A model generated the notes under the pieces. The model saw only the letters and a list, made by a program, of their open reading frames with translations. It was not told the origin of the DNA and did not search any database. Below, piece after piece: positions 33,893 to 42,233 of a stretch of DNA of 48,114 nt (its first letter is position 1; every line of letters starts with the position of its first letter). Source of the stretch: Paracoccaceae bacterium (lineage in GTDB: Bacteria; Pseudomonadota; Alphaproteobacteria; Rhodobacterales; Rhodobacteraceae); assembly GCA_020629115.1 (NCBI GenBank), contig JAHDDY010000001.1, positions 76,045 to 124,158 on the forward strand, written 5' to 3'. The translations under genes were made by a program, and so were the position numbers.

Positions 33893-35437
33893 TCACATCA
33901 CCGCGCCGACCTGCCACGGCACGAACTCGTAATCGCCCAGGCCCTGCGCCTCGGACAGGGGCGGCTCGCCGGAAGCGACACGGAGCAGGAGGTCGAAGAT
34001 CTCACGCCCGACCTCCTCCACGCTCGCCCCGGCGGAGACGATGCGGCCCGCGTCCACGTCCATGTCCTCGGCCATCTTCGTCGCCATTTCGGTATTCGAC
34101 GCGATCTTGATGCAGGGCGCGGGCTTCGATCCGAAGACCGAGCCGCGCCCGGTCGTGAAGGCGGCCAGGTTGCAGCCCGATGCGATCTCGCCGGTGATGG
34201 AGACGGGGTCGTAGCCGGGGCTGTCCATGAAGACGAAGCCCCTGCGGTCGATCGGCTCGCCGTAGCGGTAGACGCCTTCGAGCGCGCAGGTGCCGCTCTT
34301 GGCGACCGCGCCGAGGGATTTCTCCAGGATCGTCGTCAGGCCGCCCGCCTTGTTGCCGGGGGACGGATTGTTGTCCATCGACCCGCCATGGGCGGCGGTG
34401 TAGCCCTCCCACCACGCGATGCGCTCCATCAGCTTGCGCGCCGTCTCCCCGTCCCGCGCGCGGGCGGTGAGGAGGTGTTCCGCGCCGTAGATCTCCGGCG
34501 TCTCGGCCAGCACCGCCGTGCCGCCGTTGCGGATCAGCAGGTCGGCGGCATGGCCCAGCGCCGGATTCGCCGTCACCCCCGACCACGCATCCGACCCGCC
34601 GCATTGCAGCGCCAGCATCAGGTGCGAGGCGTCGGCGGGCGCGCGCGTCGCCTCGTTCGCATGGGGCAGCATCTCGCGGACGATGGCCGCCCCGGCTTCC
34701 ACCGTGCGGCGCAGGCCGCCCATGTGCTGAATGTTCATCGTGCGGAACAGCGGGCCGCGCTCGATGCCGTAGAGATCGAGCAGCAGGTCGATCTGCATTC
34801 CCTCGCAGCCCAACCCCACCATCAGCACCCCGGCGCAGTTGGGATGGCGGGCATAGCCCCACATCACGCGCTGGAGGTTGCCGAAGCCCTCCGAATTGGC
34901 CGCCATGGCGCAGCCCGTGCCGTGGACGAAGGCCGCGACGCCGTCGACGTTCGGGTAGGCCGCCATCTCCTCCGGCCCGAACGCCTCCGCGATCAGCCGC
35001 CCGGCGGTGGCCGAGCAGTTGACGCTCGTGATGACGGCGATGAAGTTGCGCGTGCCGACCCGCCCGTCCGGGCGACGATAGCCCATGAAGGTCGCGCGCT
35101 CGGCCTCGGGAACGTAGTCGGTCGGGCGCGCGGCCTCGCAGAAGCGGTGCTCCTGCCGCGAGGCGTGGAAGGCGAGGTTGTGGGTGTGGACATGCGCGCC
35201 CGGCGCGATGTCCTGCGAGGCGATGCCGATGCACTGGGCGTATTTCAGCACCTCCGCCCCGGCGGGGATGGGCGCGAGGGCCAGCTTGTGCCCGCGCGGG
35301 ATGGCGTCGGCAACCCGCGTTCCGAGCGCCGTCTCCCCCGGCGTCAGCGCGCGGATGGCGGTGGCCACGGTGTCGCGCGGATCGAGGCGGACGGCGGCGG
35401 GGGCCTCCCCCGTGCCGGTGCCGGTCATGTCGTCCAT
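33893..35437 (-). CDS. UxaA-family (altronate/galactarate dehydratase-like) hydrolyase
   Basis: A 514-residue protein. An N-terminal SAF domain (about residues 10-100: IPRGHKLALAPIPAGAEVLK, APGAHVHTHNLAFH) is followed by the large UxaA domain: RRPDGRVGTRNFIAVITSVN, HGTGCAMAANSEGFGNLQRV, HPNCAGVLMVGLGCEGMQID, LQCGGSDAWSGVTANPALG, GSMDNNPSPGNKAGGLTTIL and FTTGRGSVFGSKPAPCIKIA. Family members dehydrate sugar acids with an Fe or Mn centre; conserved cysteines are present. ATG 35437 follows GGGAGG. It is the last gene of a minus-strand set with a PhyH-family oxygenase and a TRAP transporter, pointing to use of an imported hydroxy or sugar acid. Confidence 0.9.
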   Translation of the reverse strand: MDDMTGTGTGEAPAAVRLDPRDTVATAIRALTPGETALGTRVADAIPRGHKLALAPIPAGAEVLKYAQCIGIASQDIAPGAHVHTHNLAFHASRQEHRFCEAARPTDYVPEAERATFMGYRRPDGRVGTRNFIAVITSVNCSATAGRLIAEAFGPEEMAAYPNVDGVAAFVHGTGCAMAANSEGFGNLQRVMWGYARHPNCAGVLMVGLGCEGMQIDLLLDLYGIERGPLFRTMNIQHMGGLRRTVEAGAAIVREMLPHANEATRAPADASHLMLALQCGGSDAWSGVTANPALGHAADLLIRNGGTAVLAETPEIYGAEHLLTARARDGETARKLMERIAWWEGYTAAHGGSMDNNPSPGNKAGGLTTILEKSLGAVAKSGTCALEGVYRYGEPIDRRGFVFMDSPGYDPVSITGEIASGCNLAAFTTGRGSVFGSKPAPCIKIASNTEMATKMAEDMDVDAGRIVSAGASVEEVGREIFDLLLRVASGEPPLSEAQGLGDYEFVPWQVGAVM

Positions 35438-35447
35438 GGAACCTCCC

Positions 35448-36383
35448 TCAGGCGCAATGCGGCGCGTCGTGCGTCCAGCGATGGATCGGGATGGGCGGCG
35501 CCCCGGCCAGCCGCGCCCGCGCATCCTCCCACATCCCGCGCCATGCCCGCCAGTCCCGAAGCTCCGTCTCCGGGGCCGAGCGGCTGCGCGCGGTGAAATG
35601 CGGAAAATGCGCCCGGCCGGTCGGCTGTCCGGCGCGATTGTAGCGGATGTCGAAAGACCAGCAGAAGCCGTCCGTCCGGTTGTCGAGCGAGGCATGGGGC
35701 GTCAGCGGATGCAGCAGCACGACGCCGCCCGCCCTCACCGGCAGGGGGCGGGCCGCGGCCGGATCGACGAACCCGTCGGCGATGGCCGTCTGCGCCTTCG
35801 GGCAGTGGGGCAGCATCCCGTTCGCCCTCGGCACGGCCTGGAGGCACCCGTTCTCCACCGTCGCGTCGGTGACGGCGCACCAGACGGTCACCGCCTCGGT
35901 CGCGTCCGCCGCCTCGTGCGCCACCGCGCGATCCTGGTGCCAGTCGGTCGCCGCCACGTGGGGGCGGATCTCGTCGGCGTGCAGGTCCGGGGCGGGGGGC
36001 TTGATGCGGATGTGCTGGATAGGACTCGACACGATCTCCGGCCCGAGCAGCCGTTCGACGATGTCGAGCAGGCGCGGGGCGCGGACGAGGTCGAACAGGG
36101 CCGGGCCGATGTGGAACGGCGTATCCGCCCCGACCGCCCCGCCGGGGAGCGAGCAGTCCATCGGCTGGAACCAGTCGCAGCCCGCGCGGTAGGCGGCGCG
36201 CAGCTTTCCCTCGAAGTCCAGCCCCGCGGGCGGCATCCGCACCGCGCCGGCGGCGACCCACCCGGCATAGAGCCGGTCGAGCAGCGCGCCGTATTCCGCG
36301 CGCAAGGGCGCGGGGTCGAACACGTCCTCGATCACGAGGTATCCCTGCGCCTCGAACGCCTCGACCTGCGCCGCGCTCAGCAT
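35448..36383 (-). CDS. Phytanoyl-CoA dioxygenase (PhyH) family protein 1
   Basis: A 311-residue Fe(II)/2-oxoglutarate-dependent oxygenase. The first two iron ligands are His149 and Asp151 in DWHQDRAV; the distal His is near residue 230 in LLHPLTPHASLDN, with a following basic residue in FCWSFDIRYNR for 2-oxoglutarate. The N-terminal MLSAAQVEAFEAQGYLVIED is the usual PhyH start. Family members hydroxylate diverse small molecules, including ectoine and phosphonates, so no substrate is assigned. It lies between dctM (4 bp away) and uxaA (10 bp away) on the same strand, clearly one operon. Confidence 0.9.
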   Translation of the reverse strand: MLSAAQVEAFEAQGYLVIEDVFDPAPLRAEYGALLDRLYAGWVAAGAVRMPPAGLDFEGKLRAAYRAGCDWFQPMDCSLPGGAVGADTPFHIGPALFDLVRAPRLLDIVERLLGPEIVSSPIQHIRIKPPAPDLHADEIRPHVAATDWHQDRAVAHEAADATEAVTVWCAVTDATVENGCLQAVPRANGMLPHCPKAQTAIADGFVDPAAARPLPVRAGGVVLLHPLTPHASLDNRTDGFCWSFDIRYNRAGQPTGRAHFPHFTARSRSAPETELRDWRAWRGMWEDARARLAGAPPIPIHRWTHDAPHCA

Positions 36384-36387
36384 CGCG

Positions 36388-38028
36388 TCACAGGAAGACG
36401 GTCGTGATTCGCGGCACGCAGAGCACGAGCGCCAGGATCAGGAGCTGGATGCCGATGAAGGGCAGGAAGCCGCGGAAGATCTGCGGCAGGGTGATGTGCG
36501 GCGGGGCGACGGATTTCAGGTAGAACGCCGCCGGGCCGAAGGGGGGCGAGAGGAAGCTGACCTGCATGTTCACGCAGAACAGGATGCCGAACCACACCTT
36601 GACCATCGTGATGCTGTCGAGCGTGCCGATCAGGCCCAGCTCGTCGATGGGCAGCTTCAGCACGATGGGCAGGAAGACGGGCATGACCAGCAGCACGATC
36701 CCCGTCCAGTCCATGAACGCACCCAGGAACAGGAAGATGACCATCATCACCAGCAGCACGCCCATGGTCGGCAGGTCGTAGCCGACGATGAGGTTCGCGA
36801 CGTAAGTCGGCCCGCCCGCGATGGTGTAGGCCCCCGCCAGCGCGGTCGCGCCGAGCGTGACCCAGATGATCGTGCCGGTGGACTTGAAGGTCCGCATCGA
36901 GGCTTCGGTCAGGAGCTGGAACGAGAACTCGCCCCGGATGACGATGAGGATCAGCACCGCGACCGACCCCATGGCCGCCGCCTCCGTGATGCCGGTGATG
37001 CCACCGTAGATCGAGCCGAGCACCACGAAGACCACCAGGAGCGGCGAGACCATGCCCTTGCCCGCCGCCCAGGCCTTCGCGCAGATGCGCGGCCCGAAGA
37101 CGAGGAGCGAGGCGGCGAGCAGCAGGGCGAAGCTCAACCCCGCGGTCCACAGGAAGCCCTCGCCGACGCCGCTCGTATCCTCCCCGATGCCGCCCGTGTA
37201 GTGCAGGAACATCCCCCGCGCGAGGATGATGCCGAAGATCGCCGCCCCGATCATCGACAGGAGCGAGAAGCCGTAGACCAGCTTGTCGTTGCCGTTCAGG
37301 TCGTCGGGCGACGGCTCCGGCAGGGGGGCCTGCTCCGGATAGCGGTTCGCCCGCCACAGGATGTAGACGATGTAGCAGCCCGCGAGGATGAAGCCGGGCA
37401 GGAAGGCGGCCTTGAACAGCGCGTGGATCGAGGTCTCGGTGATGAGGCCGTAGAAGATGAGCACGATGGAGGGCGGGATCATGGTCCCGAGCGAGCCGGA
37501 GGCGCAGATCGTGCCGATGGCGAGGTTCTGGTCGTAGCCGAGGCGCAGCATCTGCGGCAGGGCGATGAGACCGAGGAGGACGACCTCGCCGCCGATGATG
37601 CCCGACATCGCCGCCATGACGATGGCCATGATCGCCGTCACCACCGCGATGCCGCCCCGGGTGCGGTTCATCCACATCTGGAGCGAGGAATACATGTCGC
37701 GCGCAATGCCCGACCGCTCCAGCAGGGTCGCCATGAAGATGAACAGCGGGACGGAGACGAGGACGTAGTTCGTCGTGATGCCGTAGAGGCGCTGGGCGAG
37801 GATGTTCATCGGCCCGGACCCGAACCGCCGGGTCAGCGTGCCCTCCCCCACCGTCCACTGGTCGAAGGCGAAGCCGTACACGAACGGGTCGGTGATGAGG
37901 GTCGGCTCGAACTTGAGGACCATCACCACCACGGCGAGGAAGCCCGAGGCGAAGCCGAGCGGCATCCCGATGGCCAGAAGCACCAGCATGCCGATCAGGA
38001 GGATGAAGGAGATCGTGCCGATATCCAT
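36388..38028 (-). CDS. dctM: TRAP transporter large permease (DctM-type), long subfamily
   Basis: A 546-residue membrane protein, about 110 residues longer than standard DctM. Motifs: MLVLLAIGMPLGFASGFLAV, VSVPLFIFMATLLERSGIAR, GGEVVLLGLIALPQMLRLGY, ICASGSLGTMIPPSIVLIFY, and at the C-terminus VWFGILFCVNMQVSFLSPPF. The extra length is in the middle (about residues 235-310: SPDDLNGNDKLVYGFSLLSM and further helices), a feature of the TRAP group used for bulky or aromatic acids. It forms the ion-coupled channel with the DctQ protein. The ATG at 38028 follows GGGAG-like bases; spacing to dctQ is 35 bp. Confidence 0.92.
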   Translation of the reverse strand: MDIGTISFILLIGMLVLLAIGMPLGFASGFLAVVVMVLKFEPTLITDPFVYGFAFDQWTVGEGTLTRRFGSGPMNILAQRLYGITTNYVLVSVPLFIFMATLLERSGIARDMYSSLQMWMNRTRGGIAVVTAIMAIVMAAMSGIIGGEVVLLGLIALPQMLRLGYDQNLAIGTICASGSLGTMIPPSIVLIFYGLITETSIHALFKAAFLPGFILAGCYIVYILWRANRYPEQAPLPEPSPDDLNGNDKLVYGFSLLSMIGAAIFGIILARGMFLHYTGGIGEDTSGVGEGFLWTAGLSFALLLAASLLVFGPRICAKAWAAGKGMVSPLLVVFVVLGSIYGGITGITEAAAMGSVAVLILIVIRGEFSFQLLTEASMRTFKSTGTIIWVTLGATALAGAYTIAGGPTYVANLIVGYDLPTMGVLLVMMVIFLFLGAFMDWTGIVLLVMPVFLPIVLKLPIDELGLIGTLDSITMVKVWFGILFCVNMQVSFLSPPFGPAAFYLKSVAPPHITLPQIFRGFLPFIGIQLLILALVLCVPRITTVFL

Positions 38029-38063
38029 GGGGAGCGTCCCGTCTTGTCTCGTGTGTCAGCGCG

Positions 38064-38849
38064 TCAGAGGCCGGCGGGCTTGCGCCCCTCGGGGGGCGGA
38101 TTGCCGGTCAGCACCGCATCGGGCAGGTCCAGCTCCGCCGCCGGATCGCTGTCCTCGATATGGGGGGTCGGCTCGCGGTTGAAATCGCGCCACAGGCCGT
38201 AGAGCACGATGATCGAGGAGACGACCAGGAAGGCGCAGATCGCGACCTTCCACCCGAAGGGCACCGAATTCCCGGCGTCGAGCACCCGGGGCAGCGCCCG
38301 GATCGCCAGCCCGACGATCAGGACGACCGACACGATGTCCAGCCCCTTGCGCAGCCAGGGGGCGGCGGGCCAGTCGCGGATCAGGTTGGATATCCCCTGA
38401 AGCATGACGAACAGCAGCGTCATCAGGATCAGGGGCTTGTTGGTCGCCGGGATGGGCGGGTCGAAGGCTGTGCCGAACGTCTCCCACCGCGCGAACTTGG
38501 CCGCCGCCTCGCCGAAGCCGCCCCAGATGACGGCGAAGGCGAAGATGACGAGGGCGATGATCGACAGGACGTTGAACAGCCGCTGAATGACGCGGGGCAT
38601 CAGGTCGTAGAGGACGAAGATGCGGATGTGGCTGCGCTGCTGCATCGCGTAGAGGCCGGAGGTCAGGTAGATCGCCCCGCCGACCCACAGCGACATCTCG
38701 TTGACCCATAGCGTCGGGGCCGCGAAGACGTAGCGCATCACCACCTCGTAGAAAATGATGCAGACGATGAAGGCCGGTCCCCACATCGCGATGCGGCTTA
38801 TGCACCAGGACAGCAGGTCCACCGGACCCGTGCGTTCGTGTTCGACCAT
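38064..38849 (-). CDS. dctQ: TRAP transporter small permease (DctQ-type)
   Basis: A 261-residue protein with four core helices plus extra helices, longer than usual DctQ (about 170 residues). Motifs FYEVVMRYVFAAPTLWVNEM and SLWVGGAIYLTSGLYAMQQR, SHIRIFVLYDLMP are standard for the family. The C-terminal additions (about residues 165-235) include two more hydrophobic segments. It pairs with the long DctM subunit downstream. The pairing of extended small and large permeases is consistent within the same TRAP subgroup. It is separated from dctP by 225 bp with repeats and a terminator-like hairpin. Confidence 0.9.
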   Translation of the reverse strand: MVEHERTGPVDLLSWCISRIAMWGPAFIVCIIFYEVVMRYVFAAPTLWVNEMSLWVGGAIYLTSGLYAMQQRSHIRIFVLYDLMPRVIQRLFNVLSIIALVIFAFAVIWGGFGEAAAKFARWETFGTAFDPPIPATNKPLILMTLLFVMLQGISNLIRDWPAAPWLRKGLDIVSVVLIVGLAIRALPRVLDAGNSVPFGWKVAICAFLVVSSIIVLYGLWRDFNREPTPHIEDSDPAAELDLPDAVLTGNPPPEGRKPAGL

Positions 38850-38896
38850 GGCAAGCCCCCCCTACCACATAGCGCCCCTATCGCCGAAGTGAGCCC

Positions 38897-38962
38897 ACCC
38901 CCGGGCTTGACTCGGGGGTCCATCTCTCAGCAGCACTGGATGCCCGGATCAAGTCCGGGCAT
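38897..38962. repeat. Dispersed palindromic repeat element between dctQ and dctP
   Basis: Two imperfectly related palindromes, ACCCCCG/CGGGGGT (38897-38919) and ATGCCCGGATCAAGTCCGGG with its closing CAT (38940-38962), flank a short linker reading CCATCTCTCAGCAGCACTGG. The inner core GGATCAAGTCC/GGACTTGATCC is shared with the pair at 33808-33879, so both belong to one repeat family typical of alphaproteobacteria. Confidence 0.75.
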
Positions 38963-39020
38963 GACAGCTACTCGGTGCAATCAGCGCGTTCCTGTCGATC
39001 AACTGCCGTAACCGACAGGT

Positions 39021-39055
39021 AAAGCCGGAGCGGACATGCGATGCCGCCCGCTCCG
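39021..39055 (-). terminator. Hairpin after dctP, probable partial terminator
   Basis: An 8-bp stem (CGGAGCGG at 39026-39033 with CCGCTCCG at 39048-39055) with a 14-base loop lies 19 bases after the dctP stop and is followed on the minus strand by GGCUUUACC. Such hairpins after the binding-protein gene often raise its level relative to the permeases. Confidence 0.45.
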
Positions 39056-39074
39056 ATCCGTTCATGCTTTCAGA

Positions 39075-40109
39075 TCACTCTGCCGGGTTGTAGAGGCCAA
39101 GCTGCGCGAGGTATTCGCGATGCGCCGTCACGAGGGCCTTGGCTTCCTCGGTGGTCGCGAAGTCGTCCCACGCGTCCTGGGCGGCGTTGCGGAACTTCTG
39201 GCGCTCCTCCGGTGCCCAGTCGTGCAGGGACACGCCCTGCTCGGTGAGCATCGCGGCGGCCTCGGCGTTCTTCTTCTCGAAGGTCAGCGCGGTCTTGAGG
39301 GCCAGTGCCTGCATGGCGACGTTCATGATGCGCTTGTGGTGCTCGGGCATCTCGTCGTAGACGGCCTTGTTGCAGGCGAGGTGGTCCGACGGCATCGAGT
39401 GGAAGCCGGGATAGTTCGCGTGCTTGACGAGGTCGTAGAGGCCGAGGCCGACGTTGTTGGCGAGGCCGGAGGCGTCCGCGCCGTCGATGATGCCGGTCTC
39501 CAGCGCCGTGAAGATCTCGGTGAAGTCCATCACGATGGGGCTGGCGCCGAGGTTCTCGAAGATCTTGGTCTCCAGGCCGGGGGGCGAGCGGAACTTCCAA
39601 TCCTTGAAGTCCTCGACCGTGCGGATCGGTTTGGAGGACGCGAAGGATTCCTGACCGTAGACCCACCAGCCGATGAGCTGCATGTCGAACTTGTTGTAGA
39701 GTTCCTGCGCGGCGTCGAGGCCGCCGCCGTAGTAGAGCCACGAGAGCTGCTGGTACGGCGTGTCGTAGCCGCCCATGATATCGCCGACGAACTGGAAGGC
39801 GGGGTTCTTGCCGGTCTGGTAGCCGCCGCCCGTCATGTCGCAGTCGAGGATGCCGGTCGCGGCGGCGTCGAAGGTCTCGACCGATTTCACGACGGAGGAG
39901 GAGTAGAACATCTCCACCTCGATCTCGCCGTTCGACATGGTCTGGATGTCGTCGATGAACTCGGCGGCCAGCTTGCCGGAGGGCGTTTCCGGGGCGTAGT
40001 GCGTCTGGATGCGGAGCGTCGTCTTCGAGGTGTGGCCGTCCGCGAAGGCGGGGGCGGCGACGCCGGCGGTCAGCGCGAGGGCGCAGAGCGATCCCAGCAG
40101 CTTCTTCAT
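39075..40109 (-). CDS. dctP: TRAP transporter solute-binding protein (DctP/FcbT1-type)
   Basis: A 344-residue periplasmic binding protein with signal peptide MKKLLGSLCALALTAGVAAP (cleavage after AFA near residue 23). Core motifs: LRIQTHYAPETPSGKLAAEF, IEVEMFYSSSVVKSVETFDA, FKDWKFRSPPGLETKIFENL, GASPIVMDFTEIFTALETGI and IDGADASGLANNVGLGLYD; the Arg in KFRSPPG normally binds the ligand carboxylate. ATG 40109 is preceded by GGGAGA; an upstream in-frame start at 40145 lacks a site. It is the first gene of the dctP-Q-M-phyH-uxaA set and defines what the system imports, probably an organic acid. Confidence 0.93.
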   Translation of the reverse strand: MKKLLGSLCALALTAGVAAPAFADGHTSKTTLRIQTHYAPETPSGKLAAEFIDDIQTMSNGEIEVEMFYSSSVVKSVETFDAAATGILDCDMTGGGYQTGKNPAFQFVGDIMGGYDTPYQQLSWLYYGGGLDAAQELYNKFDMQLIGWWVYGQESFASSKPIRTVEDFKDWKFRSPPGLETKIFENLGASPIVMDFTEIFTALETGIIDGADASGLANNVGLGLYDLVKHANYPGFHSMPSDHLACNKAVYDEMPEHHKRIMNVAMQALALKTALTFEKKNAEAAAMLTEQGVSLHDWAPEERQKFRNAAQDAWDDFATTEEAKALVTAHREYLAQLGLYNPAE

Positions 40110-40286
40110 GGTTTCTCTCCCTAAGAGCGGTTCTTGTTCGGTCATCGTTGATTTGGCTCCCGTGACCGGAGGAGCGGGTCGATGGTCGTCGAAATCGTAC
40201 CGTCCTTCCTGTCAGCGAGCGGTGCGTCATTCAAAGCGAACTCGCACGATATTGGAAGGGCGAATTTCCGGCGATGCGCGCAAAGC
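40110..40286. other. Gap between dctP and the second PhyH gene
   Basis: A 177-bp gap that should contain the promoter of the TRAP operon on the minus strand. It is somewhat AT-richer around 40130-40265 but shows no clear consensus promoter or operator. Confidence 0.3.
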
Positions 40287-41177
40287 TCAGGAAAAGGCGC
40301 TCACGGCCCCGCCCGAACGCTGTACGGCGAAGATGGACCCGGCCTCGGGCGGGGGCGGCAGGGGCATGGAGACGGGCACGTCCGTCAGGCGCGGGGCGGT
40401 CGGCTGCGTGCCGCGCACCATGTTGTGCGCCATCGCCGCCCACATGGCCGGGGCGTCGAGGCCCTGATACGGCCCGGCCACCCCCATGAGCGGCCAGGCA
40501 TCGGCGGCCATCAGCTCGAAGAACAGGATCTTCCGCGCCCGATCCGAACGATTTGGGGCCGAGCCGTGCAGCACGCGGGCATGGTGCAGGCTCATGTCCC
40601 CCGCCCGGCCCGTGATGGTCACGGCCCTGTCCGGCTCGAACAGCGGGTCGGCGGGGTCGATGGCCCCGCAGAACACGCCGTCCCGGTGATGGCTGAGGAT
40701 CGGCGCACGGTGCGTGCCCGGCACGACCATGAGCGGGCCGTTCGCCGCGTCGACGTCCTCCAGCATGATGCCCACGGCGAGGATGTCGTCGTTGGTATGG
40801 GGATAGAACGCCCAGTCCTGATGCCATTCCACCGCCGCGCCGCCGCCGGGGGCCTTGGTGTTGAGCTTCGAGGTATGGAGGCGGATATCCGGCCCGAGGA
40901 GCGGCGTCAGGAACCCGGCCAGCCGTTCGCCGCGCAGCACGTCCGAGAAGGCCGGGTCGCGCAGATGGGGCAGCTTGATGCGGGTCAGGCGGGGCGCGTC
41001 CGGCCCGTGGCCGGCATCGAGATCGTAGAGGTCGTCGCTCTCGCGCACGTGCCGGGACCCCTCGATCAGCGCGTCGGTCGCCCGGCGCATCGCATCGAGC
41101 GATTCGGGCGGGATGGCGCCGTCGATCTTCAGGTATCCGTGTTCGCGGTAGGCGGCGATCTGATCCTGGGTGAGCAT
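40287..41177 (-). CDS. Phytanoyl-CoA dioxygenase (PhyH) family protein 2
   Basis: A 296-residue Fe(II)/2-oxoglutarate oxygenase. The N-terminus MLTQDQIAAYREHGYLKIDG is typical. His119 and Asp121 in VEWHQDWAFYPH are the first iron ligands, and MSLHHARVLHGSAPNRSDRA carries the distal His and the basic 2-oxoglutarate ligand. VGIMLEDVDAANGPLMVVPG is a well conserved PhyH segment. It shares only the family core with the other PhyH gene and is more like the canonical members. The ATG at 41177 lies after GGAGGGGA. A longer frame to 41363 is Arg-rich and unlikely. It is 177 bp upstream of dctP on the same strand. Confidence 0.9.
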   Translation of the reverse strand: MLTQDQIAAYREHGYLKIDGAIPPESLDAMRRATDALIEGSRHVRESDDLYDLDAGHGPDAPRLTRIKLPHLRDPAFSDVLRGERLAGFLTPLLGPDIRLHTSKLNTKAPGGGAAVEWHQDWAFYPHTNDDILAVGIMLEDVDAANGPLMVVPGTHRAPILSHHRDGVFCGAIDPADPLFEPDRAVTITGRAGDMSLHHARVLHGSAPNRSDRARKILFFELMAADAWPLMGVAGPYQGLDAPAMWAAMAHNMVRGTQPTAPRLTDVPVSMPLPPPPEAGSIFAVQRSGGAVSAFS

Positions 41178-41344
41178 CCGGCGTCCCCTCCCGGCGTTGC
41201 GAGCGGTACGAACCGATGCGCGGCGCTCGAATGTCCCGCGACCCGCACTATGCTGATCGCCTATGGATAAACCATGCCGTAACGGTCTAGGATCGACAAG
41301 AACGGCTCCACGATGCCGGGTTACGGAATGACAAGAGGTCTGCC
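41178..41344. other. Divergent promoter region between phyH2 and the CdsA-like gene
   Basis: A 167-bp gap between divergent genes. An AT-richer stretch (41245-41275, including CTATGCTGATCGCCTATGG) probably holds promoters. No palindrome or riboswitch-like fold stands out. Confidence 0.3.
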
Positions 41345-42184
41345 ATGAGCGCGCATACGCCATCCGCGTACAAGGGGTTCAATCTCGAAACCGGGGAGCG
41401 GGTGCTGTTCTTCCTGAAGGTCGCGATCGTCGCGCTGGTCTTCCTCTCCTTCGGCGTGGGGGCGACGGCGCTGCTGACGGGCGCGGCCTGCGCGGCGATG
41501 GCCTACGAATGGTTCCGCATGACCACCGGCGAGCGCGATTTCGACGAGCCGATCGTGGGCATCGTGCTGGCGGCCGGGCTGCTGCCGCCCTTCTTCACCT
41601 ACGCGGTCGGCGCGGGGGGCGGGGCGGCCATCGCGCTGCTGGCCTCGGGCTTCCTGCTCATCATGGGGCCGAAGGAGAACGGCCTTCTGGTCCGGACGGC
41701 GCTCGGCATCGCGGTGATCGGGCTGGCGGGGGTGTGCTTCGTCTGGATGCGGGCCGTGCCGGAGCACGGCCTCGCCCTCACCGCCTGGATCATCTTCGTC
41801 GTCGCGACCACGGAGCTGAGCGGCCTGTTCTACGCGCGCCGCCTGTCCCCGAACGGGTCGCTGACGCCGGCGGAGCCGAACGAGCCACCCGCCGGGCTGC
41901 TGTTCAGCGTCGCGGCGGGCACCGTCGCGGGCTTCGTGGTCGGGGCCTTCTACCGCGAGGGCAGCTTCTTCTGGATCATCCTGGCGAGCCTCGGCCTCGC
42001 CGTCGTCGTGCTGTGCGCCAACGTCCTCACCCGCCGCGTGCGCGAGGCGGTCGCTCAGAAGCCTGCATCGGGCGCGCTGTTCATGGGGCGCGGGTCGGTG
42101 ATCGAGAACGTCGACGGCCTCGTCTGCGCCTCGCTCGTCGCGGGTTTCGTGATGATGGCGGCGGGGCCGCTCTTCGCCTGGTAG
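41345..42184 (+). CDS. Degenerate CdsA-like (phosphatidate cytidylyltransferase-related) membrane protein
   Basis: A 279-residue protein with about eight membrane helices. The layout resembles CDP-diacylglycerol synthase: a segment ATTELSGLFYARRLSPNG in place of the usual TDxGAYxxGRxxG, then PPAGLLFSVAAGTVAGFVVG in place of KTWEGLxGG, and at the C-terminus residues 229-257 (TRRVREAVAQKP...MGRGSVIENVDG) aligned with the CdsA signature SxxKRxxxxKDxxxxxPGHGGxxDRxD. The catalytic KD, HGG and DR elements are replaced here, so CTP-dependent activity is doubtful. It sits just outside the photosynthesis genes. Homology is inferred by eye and moderately sure; the function is unknown. Confidence 0.6.
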   Translation: MSAHTPSAYKGFNLETGERVLFFLKVAIVALVFLSFGVGATALLTGAACAAMAYEWFRMTTGERDFDEPIVGIVLAAGLLPPFFTYAVGAGGGAAIALLASGFLLIMGPKENGLLVRTALGIAVIGLAGVCFVWMRAVPEHGLALTAWIIFVVATTELSGLFYARRLSPNGSLTPAEPNEPPAGLLFSVAAGTVAGFVVGAFYREGSFFWIILASLGLAVVVLCANVLTRRVREAVAQKPASGALFMGRGSVIENVDGLVCASLVAGFVMMAAGPLFAW

Positions 42185-42233
42185 GGGCGCATCGGCGGGG
42201 CCGGCGTCCCACCGCGCGACACGTTGCGTCGGG

